64,000 nucleotides of DNA, from contig JBQTIB010000024.1 in NCBI GenBank assembly GCA_052389435.1, forward strand, positions 62,001 to 126,000, in the 5' to 3' direction. Positions 26,134 through 34,647 of the stretch are shown here, one piece after another. Origin of the DNA: JBQTKD01 sp052389435. Its GTDB lineage: Bacteria; Actinomycetota; Actinomycetes; Sporichthyales; Sporichthyaceae. How positions within the stretch are numbered: position 1 is the stretch's first letter; each line of letters begins with the position of its first letter. A program made the translations under genes and the position numbers. The notes beneath the pieces are model-generated. The model saw only the letters and a program-made list of their open reading frames with translations. It did no database searches and was not told the DNA's origin.

Positions 26134-27114
26134 TCAGTGTCCGCCGTGGCCGCCGCCAGGCGGCGCGACCGGCGGGGCGAGCTGGGGGGTCGAGGGGTCC
26201 GCGGCGGGCGCAGGGGCCGCTCCGGCGGGGACGTCGACGGTGAACTCGGCGGTGCGGACCGCGCCAGCGTGGGCGAGGTTCAGGTAGAGCCGGTAGCGCC
26301 CCGCCGTCGGGAAGGTCGTGCCGAACCGGACGTCCGGTCCGCCGACCTGACCGGCGAGGGCCTCCTGCCCGGGATGGGTGTGCAGGAAGGCCAGGTCTCC
26401 GGTGCGCAGCGCGACCAGGTGACCGAAGGCGGCCAGGTAGGGCTCCAGGTTCCCGACCGGGGCGCCGGCCCGGCGGACGGTGAAGGTCAGTTCGGACTCC
26501 TCGCCCGCGCGCGGCGTCCCGGCCAGGCTCACCTCGTAGCCCTCGCCGGACCAGGTCGTGGAGGGCTCGGGCACGTCGACGGGCTGGAAGTCGCCCGGCA
26601 CGAACAGGTCCGATCCGAGGGCGAGCACCTGCCCGCCGAGGGCGGCGGGTGCGAAGTCGGCGAAGGCGCGGTAGACCCCACCGGCGCTCAGGTTCGCCGG
26701 CACGGACCAGGTCCCGTCCTCCCGCAACTGCGGGTGCAGGTGCTGGAATCCGGTCAGGTCCCGGCGGACCACGATCAGGTGCATCTCCTTCTCGTGGGTC
26801 GGCACGTAGGTGCGCACCGCACCGCCGTCGGGGCCGACGATCGCGAACGCGACTTCGACCGCGTCCCCGGCGCCCGGGGTGGGGTCGGCGACCTGCAGGG
26901 TGTACCCGCGATCGGCCACCGCAAGGCCAGGCAGCAGCGTCGAGGCGGCGGCGGTCGGCACCGTCTCGACGGGGGCGATTCCCGTCGAGACGGTGTGATC
27001 CACACCGCGGGCCCCGGCGTCTGCGTCGGGGGCGAACCTGCCGGCCCCGAACGCAGCCCCGAACGCGAGCGCGAGCCCTACGGCGAACACGCCGAGCTTG
27101 ACGCGGACGTTCAT
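26134..27114 (-). CDS. Exported copper-island protein with HEKEMHLIVV motif, paralog 2
   Basis: This 326-residue protein has a signal or anchor (LGVFAVGLALAFGAAFGAG) and shares with the protein at 14372-15442 the blocks THEKEMHLIVVRRDL, TGFQHLHP, NLEPYLAAFGHLVALR, LAFLHTHPGQEA and FGTTFPTAGRYRLYLN. It ends GGGHGGH. Two copies in one island, each beside copper genes and each under CsoR-like sites, point to a role in extracytoplasmic copper handling; the mechanism is unknown. The ATG at 27114 has GGGGAG 6 bases upstream. Longer starts would run through the operator region. Confidence 0.78.
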   Translation of the reverse strand: MNVRVKLGVFAVGLALAFGAAFGAGRFAPDADAGARGVDHTVSTGIAPVETVPTAAASTLLPGLAVADRGYTLQVADPTPGAGDAVEVAFAIVGPDGGAVRTYVPTHEKEMHLIVVRRDLTGFQHLHPQLREDGTWSVPANLSAGGVYRAFADFAPAALGGQVLALGSDLFVPGDFQPVDVPEPSTTWSGEGYEVSLAGTPRAGEESELTFTVRRAGAPVGNLEPYLAAFGHLVALRTGDLAFLHTHPGQEALAGQVGGPDVRFGTTFPTAGRYRLYLNLAHAGAVRTAEFTVDVPAGAAPAPAADPSTPQLAPPVAPPGGGHGGH

Positions 27115-27140
27115 ATTCGGCTCCCCTGCGACCCGGCGGT

Positions 27141-27155
27141 TACCCTCCGGGGGTA
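27141..27155. promoter_or_regulatory. CsoR-like operator 3
   Basis: TACCC and GGGTA flank TCCGG, 27 bases before the start codon of the exported protein/copA operon. It is one of a tandem pair with the site at 27168-27182. Confidence 0.65.
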
Positions 27156-27167
27156 TCCTACCAGGAT

Positions 27168-27182
27168 TACCCCCGAGGGGTA
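27168..27182. promoter_or_regulatory. CsoR-like operator 4
   Basis: TACCCC and GGGGTA flank CGA. The centre is 27 bases from operator 3, so the two sites lie on nearly the same face of the helix and could bind two tetramers. Between them lies ATCCT-ACC-AGGAT. Confidence 0.7.
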
Positions 27183-27340
27183 TCGACGCCAAGCGAGTTC
27201 CCGAGACGCCCTCCTCCCTCTGGGGCATGTGGGCAGGTTGCGTAGGACGCAATCCCAACGCCCCGCGCGTGTTCCGTGAACCGCGCGGAGCGCCGACACC
27301 GCGCGCGTCGACCTACACCTGCACCATGCGCTGCAGAGAA

Positions 27341-27973
27341 CTAGCGACGCCGGCCGACGGCCGCTTGCATGGCTTTCAATTCCGCTTGGTACAGCGCCGC
27401 AAGCCCTTCGGCCATCGCCCGCGCCTCGATCGAGCGTCCGTCCGCGAGTTGGCGGTCGAGCACTGGGATCGCCGCCCGATGGTGCGCAATCAGCGCGGTC
27501 AGCAGGACGTCGTCGAAGGTGCTCGCGGCCGTGCGAGCCACGCGGTTCATCTGACCTTCCGAGAGCATTCCGGGTTTGGTGGGGCCGTAGCCGTGATCGT
27601 GTTCGACGTCGATCCCCGGACCGACCCACCCCCCGAGCCAGCGGGCGATCTCGTCGACGGCCGTCCCCTCGGTGGTCCGGATGCGGGCCAGGATCCGGAC
27701 CACCGTTGGATCGGTGGCGCGATCCTTAGCGATCTCGGCCAGAGTGAGCGCCTGCCCTCGGTGCATGCTCATGGCGACGGCGAAATCCACGTCGGCCTGG
27801 TTTGCCGAGGCCGCCGCAGGCGCCCCCTCGGCGACCGAGTCGCTCGACCCGCCGCACGCGCCCAGCACGAGCAGGGCGGACAGAAGGCACGTCGCGACTC
27901 GACGACGCACTGCGGGCGGGCCGAGAACGCGGCGTGGAACCGGGCGGCGGTTCTCAAACGGTCGTCCCGTCAC
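27341..27973 (-). CDS. DUF305 family lipoprotein
   Basis: This 210-residue predicted lipoprotein (lipobox VLGAC near residue 39) has a DUF305 domain: a first half-repeat degenerate at VAMSMHRGQALTLAEIA and a second, LIAHHRAAIPVLDRQL. It lacks the Met-rich loop of the paralog at 15477. The GTG at 27973 has AAGGA 8 bases upstream; longer in-frame starts are Arg-rich. The upstream region contains a CsoR-like palindrome at 28072-28086 shared with the divergent L,D-transpeptidase gene, so it is probably part of the copper response. Confidence 0.8.
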   Translation of the reverse strand: MTGRPFENRRPVPRRVLGPPAVRRRVATCLLSALLVLGACGGSSDSVAEGAPAAASANQADVDFAVAMSMHRGQALTLAEIAKDRATDPTVVRILARIRTTEGTAVDEIARWLGGWVGPGIDVEHDHGYGPTKPGMLSEGQMNRVARTAASTFDDVLLTALIAHHRAAIPVLDRQLADGRSIEARAMAEGLAALYQAELKAMQAAVGRRR

Positions 27974-28071
27974 CGTCGCCGTCCTTCGCGTTCGGGCCTG
28001 CCGCGGCCGCGGCGTCGACCGTGTCCACGCTACGGCGCCGCCGAACGGTGCGAGGGACAACCGCCGACCCA

Positions 28072-28086
28072 CACCCCTATGGGGTA
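28072..28086. promoter_or_regulatory. CsoR-like operator 5
   Basis: ACCCC and GGGGT around TAT, extended by A on the right, lie between the divergent DUF305 and L,D-transpeptidase genes, so one site could control both. Confidence 0.6.
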
Positions 28087-28120
28087 TGCGCCTCGACCAG
28101 TTCGGGCGCATATGGTGGGA

Positions 28121-28139
28121 CAACTATTCCCGGTAGTTG
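28121..28139 (+). promoter_or_regulatory. Inverted repeat ahead of the L,D-transpeptidase gene
   Basis: CAACTA and TAGTTG enclose TTCCCGG about 20 bases before the GTG start. The AT-rich arms stand out locally. It may be an operator or a weak leader hairpin. Confidence 0.35.
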
Positions 28140-28157
28140 GTTTCCCTGGAGGTACCC

Positions 28158-28619
28158 GTGGCCGCAGCGGCGTCGCGCATCGCACTGACCGGCTTCTTGA
28201 CAGCGGCCGTGGTGAGCACCGGGTTCGTGGCGGGTGGGCAGGCCGCGTCGGCTGCGCCGGCGGGGTGTTCCTACGGCACCGTCGTGTGCGTCAGCCAGAG
28301 CGGTCGTACGGTCAAGCTCATGAAGAACGGCCGCACGGTGCTCAGCATGGCGGCGCGATTCGGAGCCACCCGCACGCCTACGCGCAACGGCACCTTCCGG
28401 GTGTACTGGAAGAACATCGACCACGTCTCTTCGCTCTACGGGAGCGCGATGCCGTTCTCGATGTTTTTCTCCGGCGGCCAGGCGATCCACTACTCCTCCG
28501 ACTTCCTCCGCAACGGGTACTCCGGGCGCTCGCACGGGTGCGTGAACACGCGGAGCTGGTCCGCCACCAGTGCGCTCTTCCACTCGGTGGGGATCGGCAC
28601 GCGAGTGGTCGTCTACTAG
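28158..28619 (+). CDS. Exported L,D-transpeptidase (YkuD domain)
   Basis: This 153-residue exported protein has a signal peptide (LTGFLTAAVVSTGFVAGGQASA region). Its YkuD catalytic core ends in IHYSSDFLRNGYSGRSHGCVNT, with the HGCVN active-site Cys and the preceding His. It would form 3-3 peptide cross-links in peptidoglycan or attach proteins to it. GTG at 28158 is preceded by CTGGAGGT. It lies divergent from a DUF305 gene with a CsoR-like site between them, so wall remodelling may be part of the metal response. It ends just before the IS630 remnant. The protein is short but has the whole motif. Confidence 0.85.
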   Translation: MAAAASRIALTGFLTAAVVSTGFVAGGQAASAAPAGCSYGTVVCVSQSGRTVKLMKNGRTVLSMAARFGATRTPTRNGTFRVYWKNIDHVSSLYGSAMPFSMFFSGGQAIHYSSDFLRNGYSGRSHGCVNTRSWSATSALFHSVGIGTRVVVY

Positions 28620-28781
28620 TGGTGTGTCTCAGTTTTGAGTGACTAGTTCGAGTGCGACGCGGCCGCGGCGCACTTTGGCGCGGATAGCCTCGGCGCTGGC
28701 GGTCCAGACCAGGGGCTTGGGGAAGTCGTTGTTCACGCGCAGGTAGGTCTCGATCGACTCGATCAGATCCGCGACGCTGGC
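28619..28781 (-). mobile_element. IS630-type transposase 3' remnant
   Basis: On the minus strand the last ~50 codons of an IS630-family DDE transposase remain (SVADLIESIETYLRVNNDF, then PKPLVWTASAEAI and a short basic tail), ending at a TGA at 28629-28631. The adjacent GTGTGTCTCAGTTTTGAG next to a TA dinucleotide may be the element's end, since IS630 inserts at TA. The rest of the element is missing, and the other side abuts a P-type ATPase gene that lost its 5' part. Confidence 0.7.
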
Positions 28782-30434
28782 TACTCGCTGGCCAGGACCC
28801 GGCGCGGGTTGCGCGCCCTGCTCGACCTGGTGCCGCCGCGCGCCTCGATCCTTCGCGACGGCGCCGAGATCGCCGTCGATCCGGCCGACCTCGTCGTCGG
28901 CGACCTCCTGCTGATCCGACCGGGTGAACGGGTCGCGACCGACGGGACCGTTCGCGCGGGCCGGTCGGCCGTCGACACCTCGGCCATCACCGGTGAGTCC
29001 GTACCGATCGAGGCCGGCCCCGGCGATCCGCTCTACGCGGGCACCATCAACGGCGGCGGGATTCTGGAGGTCGAGGTCGCGGCCACCACAGCCGACAACT
29101 CCCTGGCCCGCATCGTCCACATCGTGGAGGAGGCCCAGGAGCGCAAGGGATCCGCCCAACGGCTCGCCGACAGGGTCGCGCGGCCGCTGGTCCCCGGCGT
29201 TATGGTGCTGTCCACGGCGATCGTCGTGCTCGGCGCCCTGCTGGGCGATCCCGAGGTGTGGATCGAGCGAGCGCTGGTGGTGCTCGTCGCCGCCGCTCCG
29301 TGCGCGCTCGCGATCTCGGTCCCGGTCTCGGTGGTCACCGCGATCGGCGCGGCCAGCCGCTTCGGTGTGCTGGTCAAGGGCGGCGCGGCGCTGGAGGAAC
29401 TCGGCCGCGTCCGCGTCGTGGCCCTCGACAAGACCGGCACCCTCACCCGCAACCGGCCCGTCGTCGTCGACGTCGTCCCCTCCGCGCACAGCAGCCGGAC
29501 CGAAGTGCTGGCCCACGCCGCCGCCCTGGAGGGGCGCAGCGAACACCCACTCGCCCGCGCCGTCCTGGCGGCCGTCGACAACGCGCTGCCCGCCACCGAC
29601 GTCACGGCGCTGGCCGGGCACGGGTTGACCGGCACCGTCGCCGGGCACCGCATCCGGCTGGGACGCCCCGGCTTCCTGGAGCCGAGCGAGCTCGCCGCGG
29701 ACACCGAACGACTGCAGAACGCGGGCGCGACGGCCGTCCTCGTCGAGATCGACGGTCGCGTGGTCGGCGTCATCGGGGTGCGCGACGAGCTTCGCCCCGA
29801 GGCCGCCGAGGCCGTGGCACAGCTGCACCGCGCCGGGATGCGGGTCGTCATGCTGACCGGGGACAACACGCGCACCGCGAGCGCACTCGCCGTCGCCGCC
29901 GGTATCGACGAGGTGCACGCCGACCTTCGTCCGGAGGACAAGGCTCGCATCGTCGAGGAACTGCGCAGCGACCGCGCACGGGGCGGGGTCGCCGGGGTCG
30001 GCGACGGGATCAACGACGCGCCGGCCCTCGCAACGGCGCACGTCGGGATCGCGATGGGCGCCATGGGGACCGACGTCGCGATCGAGACCGCCGACGTCGC
30101 GTTGATGGGCGAGGACCTGCGCCGACTGCCCGACCTGCTGGCGCATGCCCGTCGCGCCCGTCGGCTCATGCTCCAGAATCTCGTCCTGTCCGCAGGGATC
30201 CTGCTCGTGCTGGTCCCGCTCGCGGCGACAGGAGTTCTCGGCCTGGCGACCGTGGTGGTCACCCACGAACTCGCCGAGGTCGTCGTCATCGCCAACGGGG
30301 TACGCGCCGGGCGGCGCCGGGACCGCGCCCTGCCCGGGCCGGTCGCCGGACCCACCGGCGCTGTACCCGCCGAGTCGGAACACGCCACGCGTGGCGACCG
30401 CCCGCACGTCGACGTCGCCGGGCCGCTACCTTAG
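28782..30434 (+). pseudogene. 5'-truncated heavy-metal P-type ATPase (APC motif)
   Basis: The frame opens directly at YSLARTRRGLRALLDLV, which aligns with residues ~120-135 of the SPC ATPase at 7160-9124, so roughly the first 120 residues with the leading membrane helices are gone. The rest is complete: TGESVPIEA, VAAAPCALAIS, DKTGTLTRN, SEHPLARA, GDGINDAPAL and HELAEVVVIANGVRAGR. The membrane motif is APC. The IS630 scrap upstream marks the break. Without its first helices the pump is unlikely to work, though a shortened protein could still be made. It is followed after 9 bases by an NmtR-like regulator and a CDF exporter, which suggests an old zinc/cobalt/nickel operon. Confidence 0.8.
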
Positions 30435-30443
30435 AGTCTGCGT

Positions 30444-30842
30444 ATGAATGCGGATAAGCATATTGAACCGCAACCGTCGGACGACCAGATCGCCCTCGCC
30501 GTCGAGGTCTTCCGGATGCTCGCCGATCAGACGCGAGTGCGCCTGCTCTGGGCGCTGCTGGGCGGGGAACTGTCCGTCGGTGAGTTGGCCGTGGCCGTCG
30601 GCAAGTCGCCCGCGGGGGTTTCGCAGCACCTGGCGAAGCTTCGGATGTCGCGGTTGGTGCAGACACGTCCGCAGGGGACGCAGGTCTTCTACCGCGTCGA
30701 GGACGCGCACATCCGGGCGCTGGTCCAGGACGCGGTCCATCACGCCGAGCACGCCGGGGCCGGTGTCCCGCGCCACCACAGTGCCGACGCAGGTGTGGCG
30801 CGCCTCGGCGTCGCCACACGGGACTTCGAGGCGGGGTCGTGA
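30444..30842 (+). CDS. ArsR-family metal sensor, NmtR/SmtB-like
   Basis: The protein has 132 residues. The winged helix reads VFRMLADQTRVRLLWAL and VGKSPAGVSQHLAKLRMSRLV. The alpha-5 metal site motif is EDAHIRALVQDAVHHAEH, with Asp/His and His/His spacing like the alpha-5 Zn/Ni/Co site of SmtB, CzrA and NmtR. The tail adds further histidines (PRHHSAD), as in NmtR. Cys residues are absent. It should repress the operon until Zn, Co or Ni is bound. It overlaps the CDF exporter gene (GTGA), the likely target. AT-rich sequence around its start codon (TATGAATGCGGATAAGCATA) is a candidate operator. Confidence 0.85.
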   Translation: MNADKHIEPQPSDDQIALAVEVFRMLADQTRVRLLWALLGGELSVGELAVAVGKSPAGVSQHLAKLRMSRLVQTRPQGTQVFYRVEDAHIRALVQDAVHHAEHAGAGVPRHHSADAGVARLGVATRDFEAGS

Positions 30843-31936
30843 GCTCCCCGGACGGCCGCGGTCACGGCCACGGCCACGGGTCCGGTCATGCGCTCGACAG
30901 TGGGCACGCGGGTGGACTTCGCGGCCGATTGAGGTCAGTGCTTCGGTCGCACAGCCACGACTCCGCGGATTCGGTGGACTCCGAGTTGGAGGCCAGCGCC
31001 GAGGGTATTCGCGCGCTGAAAGTCAGCTTGGTCGTCCTGCTGGCGACGGCACTGGCCCAGGCCGTGGTCGTGGTGTTCACCGGCTCGGTCGCGCTGCTGG
31101 CCGACACCATCCACAACTTCTCCGACGCGCTCACCGCGGCGCCGCTGTGGGTCGCGTTCGTGCTCGGGCGTCGAGCCGCGACCCGCCGGTACACCTACGG
31201 CTACGACCGTGCCGAGGACCTCGCCGGGGTCTTCATCGTGGTCATGATCGCGCTGTCCGCGGTCGTGGCGGGCTACGAGTCGGTGCGCCGCCTGCTCGAT
31301 CCGCAGCCACTGGAGTACCCCGGGGTGGTGATCGTCGCGGGCCTGATCGGCTTTGTCGGCAACGAACTCGTCGCGCTCTACCGGATCCGGGTCGGCCGCA
31401 AGATCGGCTCCGCGGCGCTGGTCGCCGACGGGCTGCACGCGCGGACGGACGGGTTCACCTCCCTCGCCGTGGTCGGTGGAGCCCTCGGTGTCCTGGCCGG
31501 GTTCGAGTTGGCCGACCCGCTGGTCGGGTTGGGCATCACCGTCGCGATCCTGATCGTCCTGAAGGGCGCTGCCACGGAGATCTACCGGCGGCTCATGGAC
31601 GCCGTCGACCCGGACCTCGTCGACGCCGCCGAGGCCAGCCTGCGCGCCACCCCCGGAGTACTCGACGTCGAGAGCCTGCAGTTGCGCTGGACCGGGCACC
31701 GCATTCGGGCCGAGACCGGCATCGTCGTCGACGCCGGCCTCGGGATCGTCGACGCGCACGCGATCGCCGTCGAGGCGCACCATCGGCTGCTGCACGAGGT
31801 CCCCCGACTGGTCAACGCCACCGTCCATCTCAGCCCCGGCGCCCACGACGGACCGGACCCGCATCTGGCCCTCGCCCACCACGCCGAGCCGGGGCGGGCG
31901 GCACCGAGTAGGAGCAGTCGTGGGCACGCCCACTGA
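30839..31936 (+). CDS. Cation diffusion facilitator (CzcD/ZitB-like) metal exporter
   Basis: This 365-residue CDF transporter has a His-rich N-terminus (RGHGHGHGSGHA), six membrane helices, and the two halves of the transport site, LLADTIHNFSDAL and VADGLHARTDGFTS. A soluble cytoplasmic domain follows (GVLDVESLQLRWTGHRI, DAHAIAVEAHHRLL). His-Asp pairs in helices II and V indicate Zn/Co/Cd export by proton antiport. It starts at GTG overlapping the ArsR gene and ends in another His-rich tail (RGHAH). Confidence 0.92.
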   Translation: MSSPDGRGHGHGHGSGHALDSGHAGGLRGRLRSVLRSHSHDSADSVDSELEASAEGIRALKVSLVVLLATALAQAVVVVFTGSVALLADTIHNFSDALTAAPLWVAFVLGRRAATRRYTYGYDRAEDLAGVFIVVMIALSAVVAGYESVRRLLDPQPLEYPGVVIVAGLIGFVGNELVALYRIRVGRKIGSAALVADGLHARTDGFTSLAVVGGALGVLAGFELADPLVGLGITVAILIVLKGAATEIYRRLMDAVDPDLVDAAEASLRATPGVLDVESLQLRWTGHRIRAETGIVVDAGLGIVDAHAIAVEAHHRLLHEVPRLVNATVHLSPGAHDGPDPHLALAHHAEPGRAAPSRSSRGHAH

Positions 31937-32242
31937 ACCCGATGGGCACGACCACGGCGCTGCCGGCCACGGCTCGCACGGCACCGTCGTCGAACTCGTC
32001 GGCGGCCCGGTCACCGGATCGCTCCCTCTCGTCCTCCGCCGGCCTTCCCGCAAGCAATGCCGCCGCCCTCGGGGAGTGTGGCCACCTACCGTGGGTGGAA
32101 CCCGTCCCGCCTGCACCTTGCCCTGTCGCCTGTGAAGGGAAATCGCCATCACCGTGCTCTCGACGCCGCCGGGCTACCGGCCCACGCGACGGCCCGGGCT
32201 TCGCGCCCGGGGAACCAATCGGAACCGAGGGACGGGACACCG
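31937..32242. other. Intergenic stretch with a doubtful His-rich ORF
   Basis: A frame from GTG at 31920 begins TEPDGHDHGAAGHGSHG and then turns into Arg/Pro-rich sequence ending at 32135. It may be a gene stub like the His-rich exported proteins or chance. No other feature is seen apart from the leader of the next gene. Confidence 0.3.
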
Positions 32243-33160
32243 TTGATCGAGAGATCTTTCCTAGCGCGGGCCAGCATCCTGTCGACCTTGGCCATGCTCG
32301 CAGTTACCGCGTGTAGCAGTCCCTCGACTCCGCTCGGGTCTGCGCCCGGCGGGAACGTCACCACGCCTTTTGTGCCGCGCAGCGCATCCGCGACGCCCAC
32401 TGCGGGGTGCCGCTCGGTCGTGGTGGCCTCAGGCGACATCGTCAACGACACGGCCGTGGCCGAGCGCACCGGCGAGGTCGCCGCCGCGCAGCAGCCCGCT
32501 CTGGTGCTCACCCTGGGCGACAACCAGTACAGCAAGGGAACGTTGGCGCAGTACCGGGCCGAGTACGACCGGAGCTCCTGGGGTCGGCTCAAGGCGATCA
32601 CCAATCCCGTCCCCGGCAACCACGAGTACCAGACCCGGAGAGCCGCCGGGTATTTCGCCTACTTCGACAACCCGCCGCCGTACTACGCCTACGACGGCGG
32701 CTGCGGCTGGCGCGGCTACGCCCTCAACAGCGAGATCGAGCTGACCGAGCAACTCGCCTGGCTCAGGCGCGATCTGGCCGAACACCCAGACGTGCCCGTT
32801 CTCGCCGCCTGGCACACGCCCCGCTACTCCTCGGGAACCGAACACGGAAACAATCCGCAGGTGCAACCACTGGTCGATGCCCTGGCCGGACGAACGGGGA
32901 TCGTGCTGAACGGACACGAGCACAACTACGAGCGCTTCGCCCCGGTCGGTGGACTCCGGGAGTTCGTTGTCGGCACGGGCGGCACGAGCGACTACCCCTT
33001 CGGTGCACCCGTCGTCGGCAGTGAGCAGCGCATCGCGGACACTCCCGGCGTTCTGCGGCTCGATCTGCAGCCCGCCGGCTACACCTGGGCGTTCCTCGAC
33101 TCCGACAACACCTCGCTCGACCAGGGATCCCAGACCGAAGTCGCCCCCGCCTCCTCCTGA
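32243..33160 (+). CDS. Metallophosphoesterase lipoprotein
   Basis: This 305-residue exported protein has a lipobox (LAVTAC near residue 24). Its calcineurin-like phosphoesterase domain has ASGDI, TLGDNQY, PGNHEYQTRR, AAWHTPRYSSG and GHEHNYERF as successive metal-ligand motifs. Alkaline-phosphatase-like hydrolysis of phosphate esters at the cell surface is expected. The start is TTG at 32243, with GAGGGACGGGAC 5 bases upstream; longer starts have no homology. It stands alone between the CDF exporter and the convergent ACR3-like gene. Confidence 0.85.
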   Translation: MIERSFLARASILSTLAMLAVTACSSPSTPLGSAPGGNVTTPFVPRSASATPTAGCRSVVVASGDIVNDTAVAERTGEVAAAQQPALVLTLGDNQYSKGTLAQYRAEYDRSSWGRLKAITNPVPGNHEYQTRRAAGYFAYFDNPPPYYAYDGGCGWRGYALNSEIELTEQLAWLRRDLAEHPDVPVLAAWHTPRYSSGTEHGNNPQVQPLVDALAGRTGIVLNGHEHNYERFAPVGGLREFVVGTGGTSDYPFGAPVVGSEQRIADTPGVLRLDLQPAGYTWAFLDSDNTSLDQGSQTEVAPASS

Positions 33161-33241
33161 CCCGGTGGCTGCCACCTGTACGACCGGCGTCGGGGTCCTG
33201 GCCGCAGGGGTCCTCGCCCGGCCGGTGTGTCTCGGCAGCCG

Positions 33242-34207
33242 TCAACGGATCAGGCGCGGTACGGCACGGACGTAGACCACCATGCCGACGACCTCCACCA
33301 GGGTCTGGGCCACGACCACGGCCGCGGCGATCGCGAACTCGTCGGGCAGGGCCAGGACCAGGGGGAGTACGACGAGGGAGTTGCGGGTCGCGCCGGTGAA
33401 GACGATCGCGCGGGAGTCCGGCACGTCGAGTGCGAACGCCCGCGCGACCGCGAGCCCGGCGAAGGCCATCGCGAGCAGGAAGGCCGCGTAGACCGGGACC
33501 ACGGCGAGGACGTCGGAGAGGTGGTCGTCCACCTTCGGGATCTGGGAGGCGACGACGATCAGCAGCGTCGCCGTCATCAGCGGAACCATCGTCGTGCCCA
33601 CCGCCGTCGCGACGGTTCGCCCGGCGGGCCGTCGCGCGGCCCAGGCCTGGGTGAGCCAGGCCAGCGCGAGCGGGAACGCGATCAGAACGACGAAGGCCTC
33701 CACGAACGGCTCGGCCTCGACCACGTCGGCCAGGTCGGGCCCCATGAACGCGAGCAGGAACACCGGCAGGAGCAGCAGCTGACCCACCAACAGCAGGGGC
33801 GTGGCCGCCAGCAGCTTCTGGCCCGCACCGCCCGCGAGACCGCTGAAGACGATGACGTAGTCCACACACGGGGCCAGCAGCACCAGAAGCACGCCGAGTC
33901 GGACGGCGTCGTCGTCGGGCAGGAAGACGAACAGCGCCGCCACCACCAACGGCACGACCACGAAGTTGACCACCAGGGCGGCGGCGAGGAACCGACCGGA
34001 CCGCAGCGAGCGCACCAGTTCGGCCGCGGGCACCTGAAGGAACGTCACATAGAGCAGTGCCCCGAGTACGGGGTTGATCGCGTGTTCCAGGCCGGGACCC
34101 GCAGACGGGGCTACGGCGCCCACCGCTGCGCCGGCGACCATCGCCCCCACGTACACACCGACCTGGCGGCGCTCCATCCGCTCGACCAGGCCCGAGAAAC
34201 TCCTCAC
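33242..34207 (-). CDS. ACR3/bile-acid:Na+ symporter-type transporter (possible arsenite exporter)
   Basis: This 321-residue membrane protein has about ten hydrophobic segments of the SBF/ACR3 superfamily: INPVLGALLYVTFLQVP, LVLLAPCVDYVIVFSGLAGG (the Cys-containing APC motif essential in Acr3) and FTGATRNSLVVLPLVLALP. Acr3 expels arsenite by using the membrane potential. The match is to the 'arsenic resistance protein' branch rather than classical ArsB, and the substrate remains open because no arsC or arsenic-type ArsR is adjacent. The GTG start has GGAGG about 9 bases upstream. It converges with the phosphoesterase gene. Confidence 0.82.
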   Translation of the reverse strand: MRSFSGLVERMERRQVGVYVGAMVAGAAVGAVAPSAGPGLEHAINPVLGALLYVTFLQVPAAELVRSLRSGRFLAAALVVNFVVVPLVVAALFVFLPDDDAVRLGVLLVLLAPCVDYVIVFSGLAGGAGQKLLAATPLLLVGQLLLLPVFLLAFMGPDLADVVEAEPFVEAFVVLIAFPLALAWLTQAWAARRPAGRTVATAVGTTMVPLMTATLLIVVASQIPKVDDHLSDVLAVVPVYAAFLLAMAFAGLAVARAFALDVPDSRAIVFTGATRNSLVVLPLVLALPDEFAIAAAVVVAQTLVEVVGMVVYVRAVPRLIR

Positions 34208-34338
34208 CCGCGCGGTCCTCCGGTCCTGGCCCTACCGGCCGATCCAGAAAGCTACCGGCCGGTGAGGGCGGAGTTCCCACCTCGTCGGTCCTGCGGTGGC
34301 GGACCAGCTCGAGGGCCCGCGTGGCCGGGGGCTAGGTG

Positions 34339-34647
34339 TCAGCGGGAGCGGTCGATGAGTTCGGGCGATGCGGATCTGGTCATCTCCAGGTCGACCGCGT
34401 CGGGGTGCGGGGCGTGGCAGCCGCCGGCGGTGCCGCGGCGTCTCTGCAGAATCAGCGCGCCCGCTCCGGCGATCACGGCCAGCACCGCGAGCGTCGGCGT
34501 CCAGATCGCACCGATCGCCGAGAGGAGCCCGAGCGCGGCCAAGGCGCCCACGATGGGGCCGGCGAAGCAGACGGCGCACATGGCTGCCATCGCCGCGCCG
34601 GTGCCGGCGGCCCTGCGGGTACGGGCGTTACGAGGCAGAGGATTCAA
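34339..34647 (-). CDS. MerT/MerF-like small membrane protein
   Basis: This protein of about 102 residues has an N-terminal basic stretch, the segment MAAMCAVCFAGPIVGALAAL with two cysteines inside a helix, and a second helix (TPTLAVLAVIAGAGALIL). The two-helix layout with a CxxC in the first recalls the mercury importers MerT and MerF. The C-terminal tail contains a further Cys/His (GGCHAPHPD). The TTG start overlaps the stop of the MerR-type regulator gene (TTGA), which suggests a regulator-transporter operon. Mercury is the obvious candidate, but no mercuric reductase is present in the window. Confidence 0.6.
   Translation of the reverse strand: MNPLPRNARTRRAAGTGAAMAAMCAVCFAGPIVGALAALGLLSAIGAIWTPTLAVLAVIAGAGALILQRRRGTAGGCHAPHPDAVDLEMTRSASPELIDRSR

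Noticed and set aside
23900..27250. Long open frames antisense to copA and the exported protein gene
   Set aside because: They are Arg/Gly/Pro-rich without domains and exist because GC-rich codons leave few stops; copA and its neighbour have full domain matches on the other strand.
31920..32135. Small His-rich frame after the CDF exporter
   Set aside because: Only the first ~17 residues look plausible, the rest is Arg/Pro-rich, and no ribosome site or conservation can be shown.
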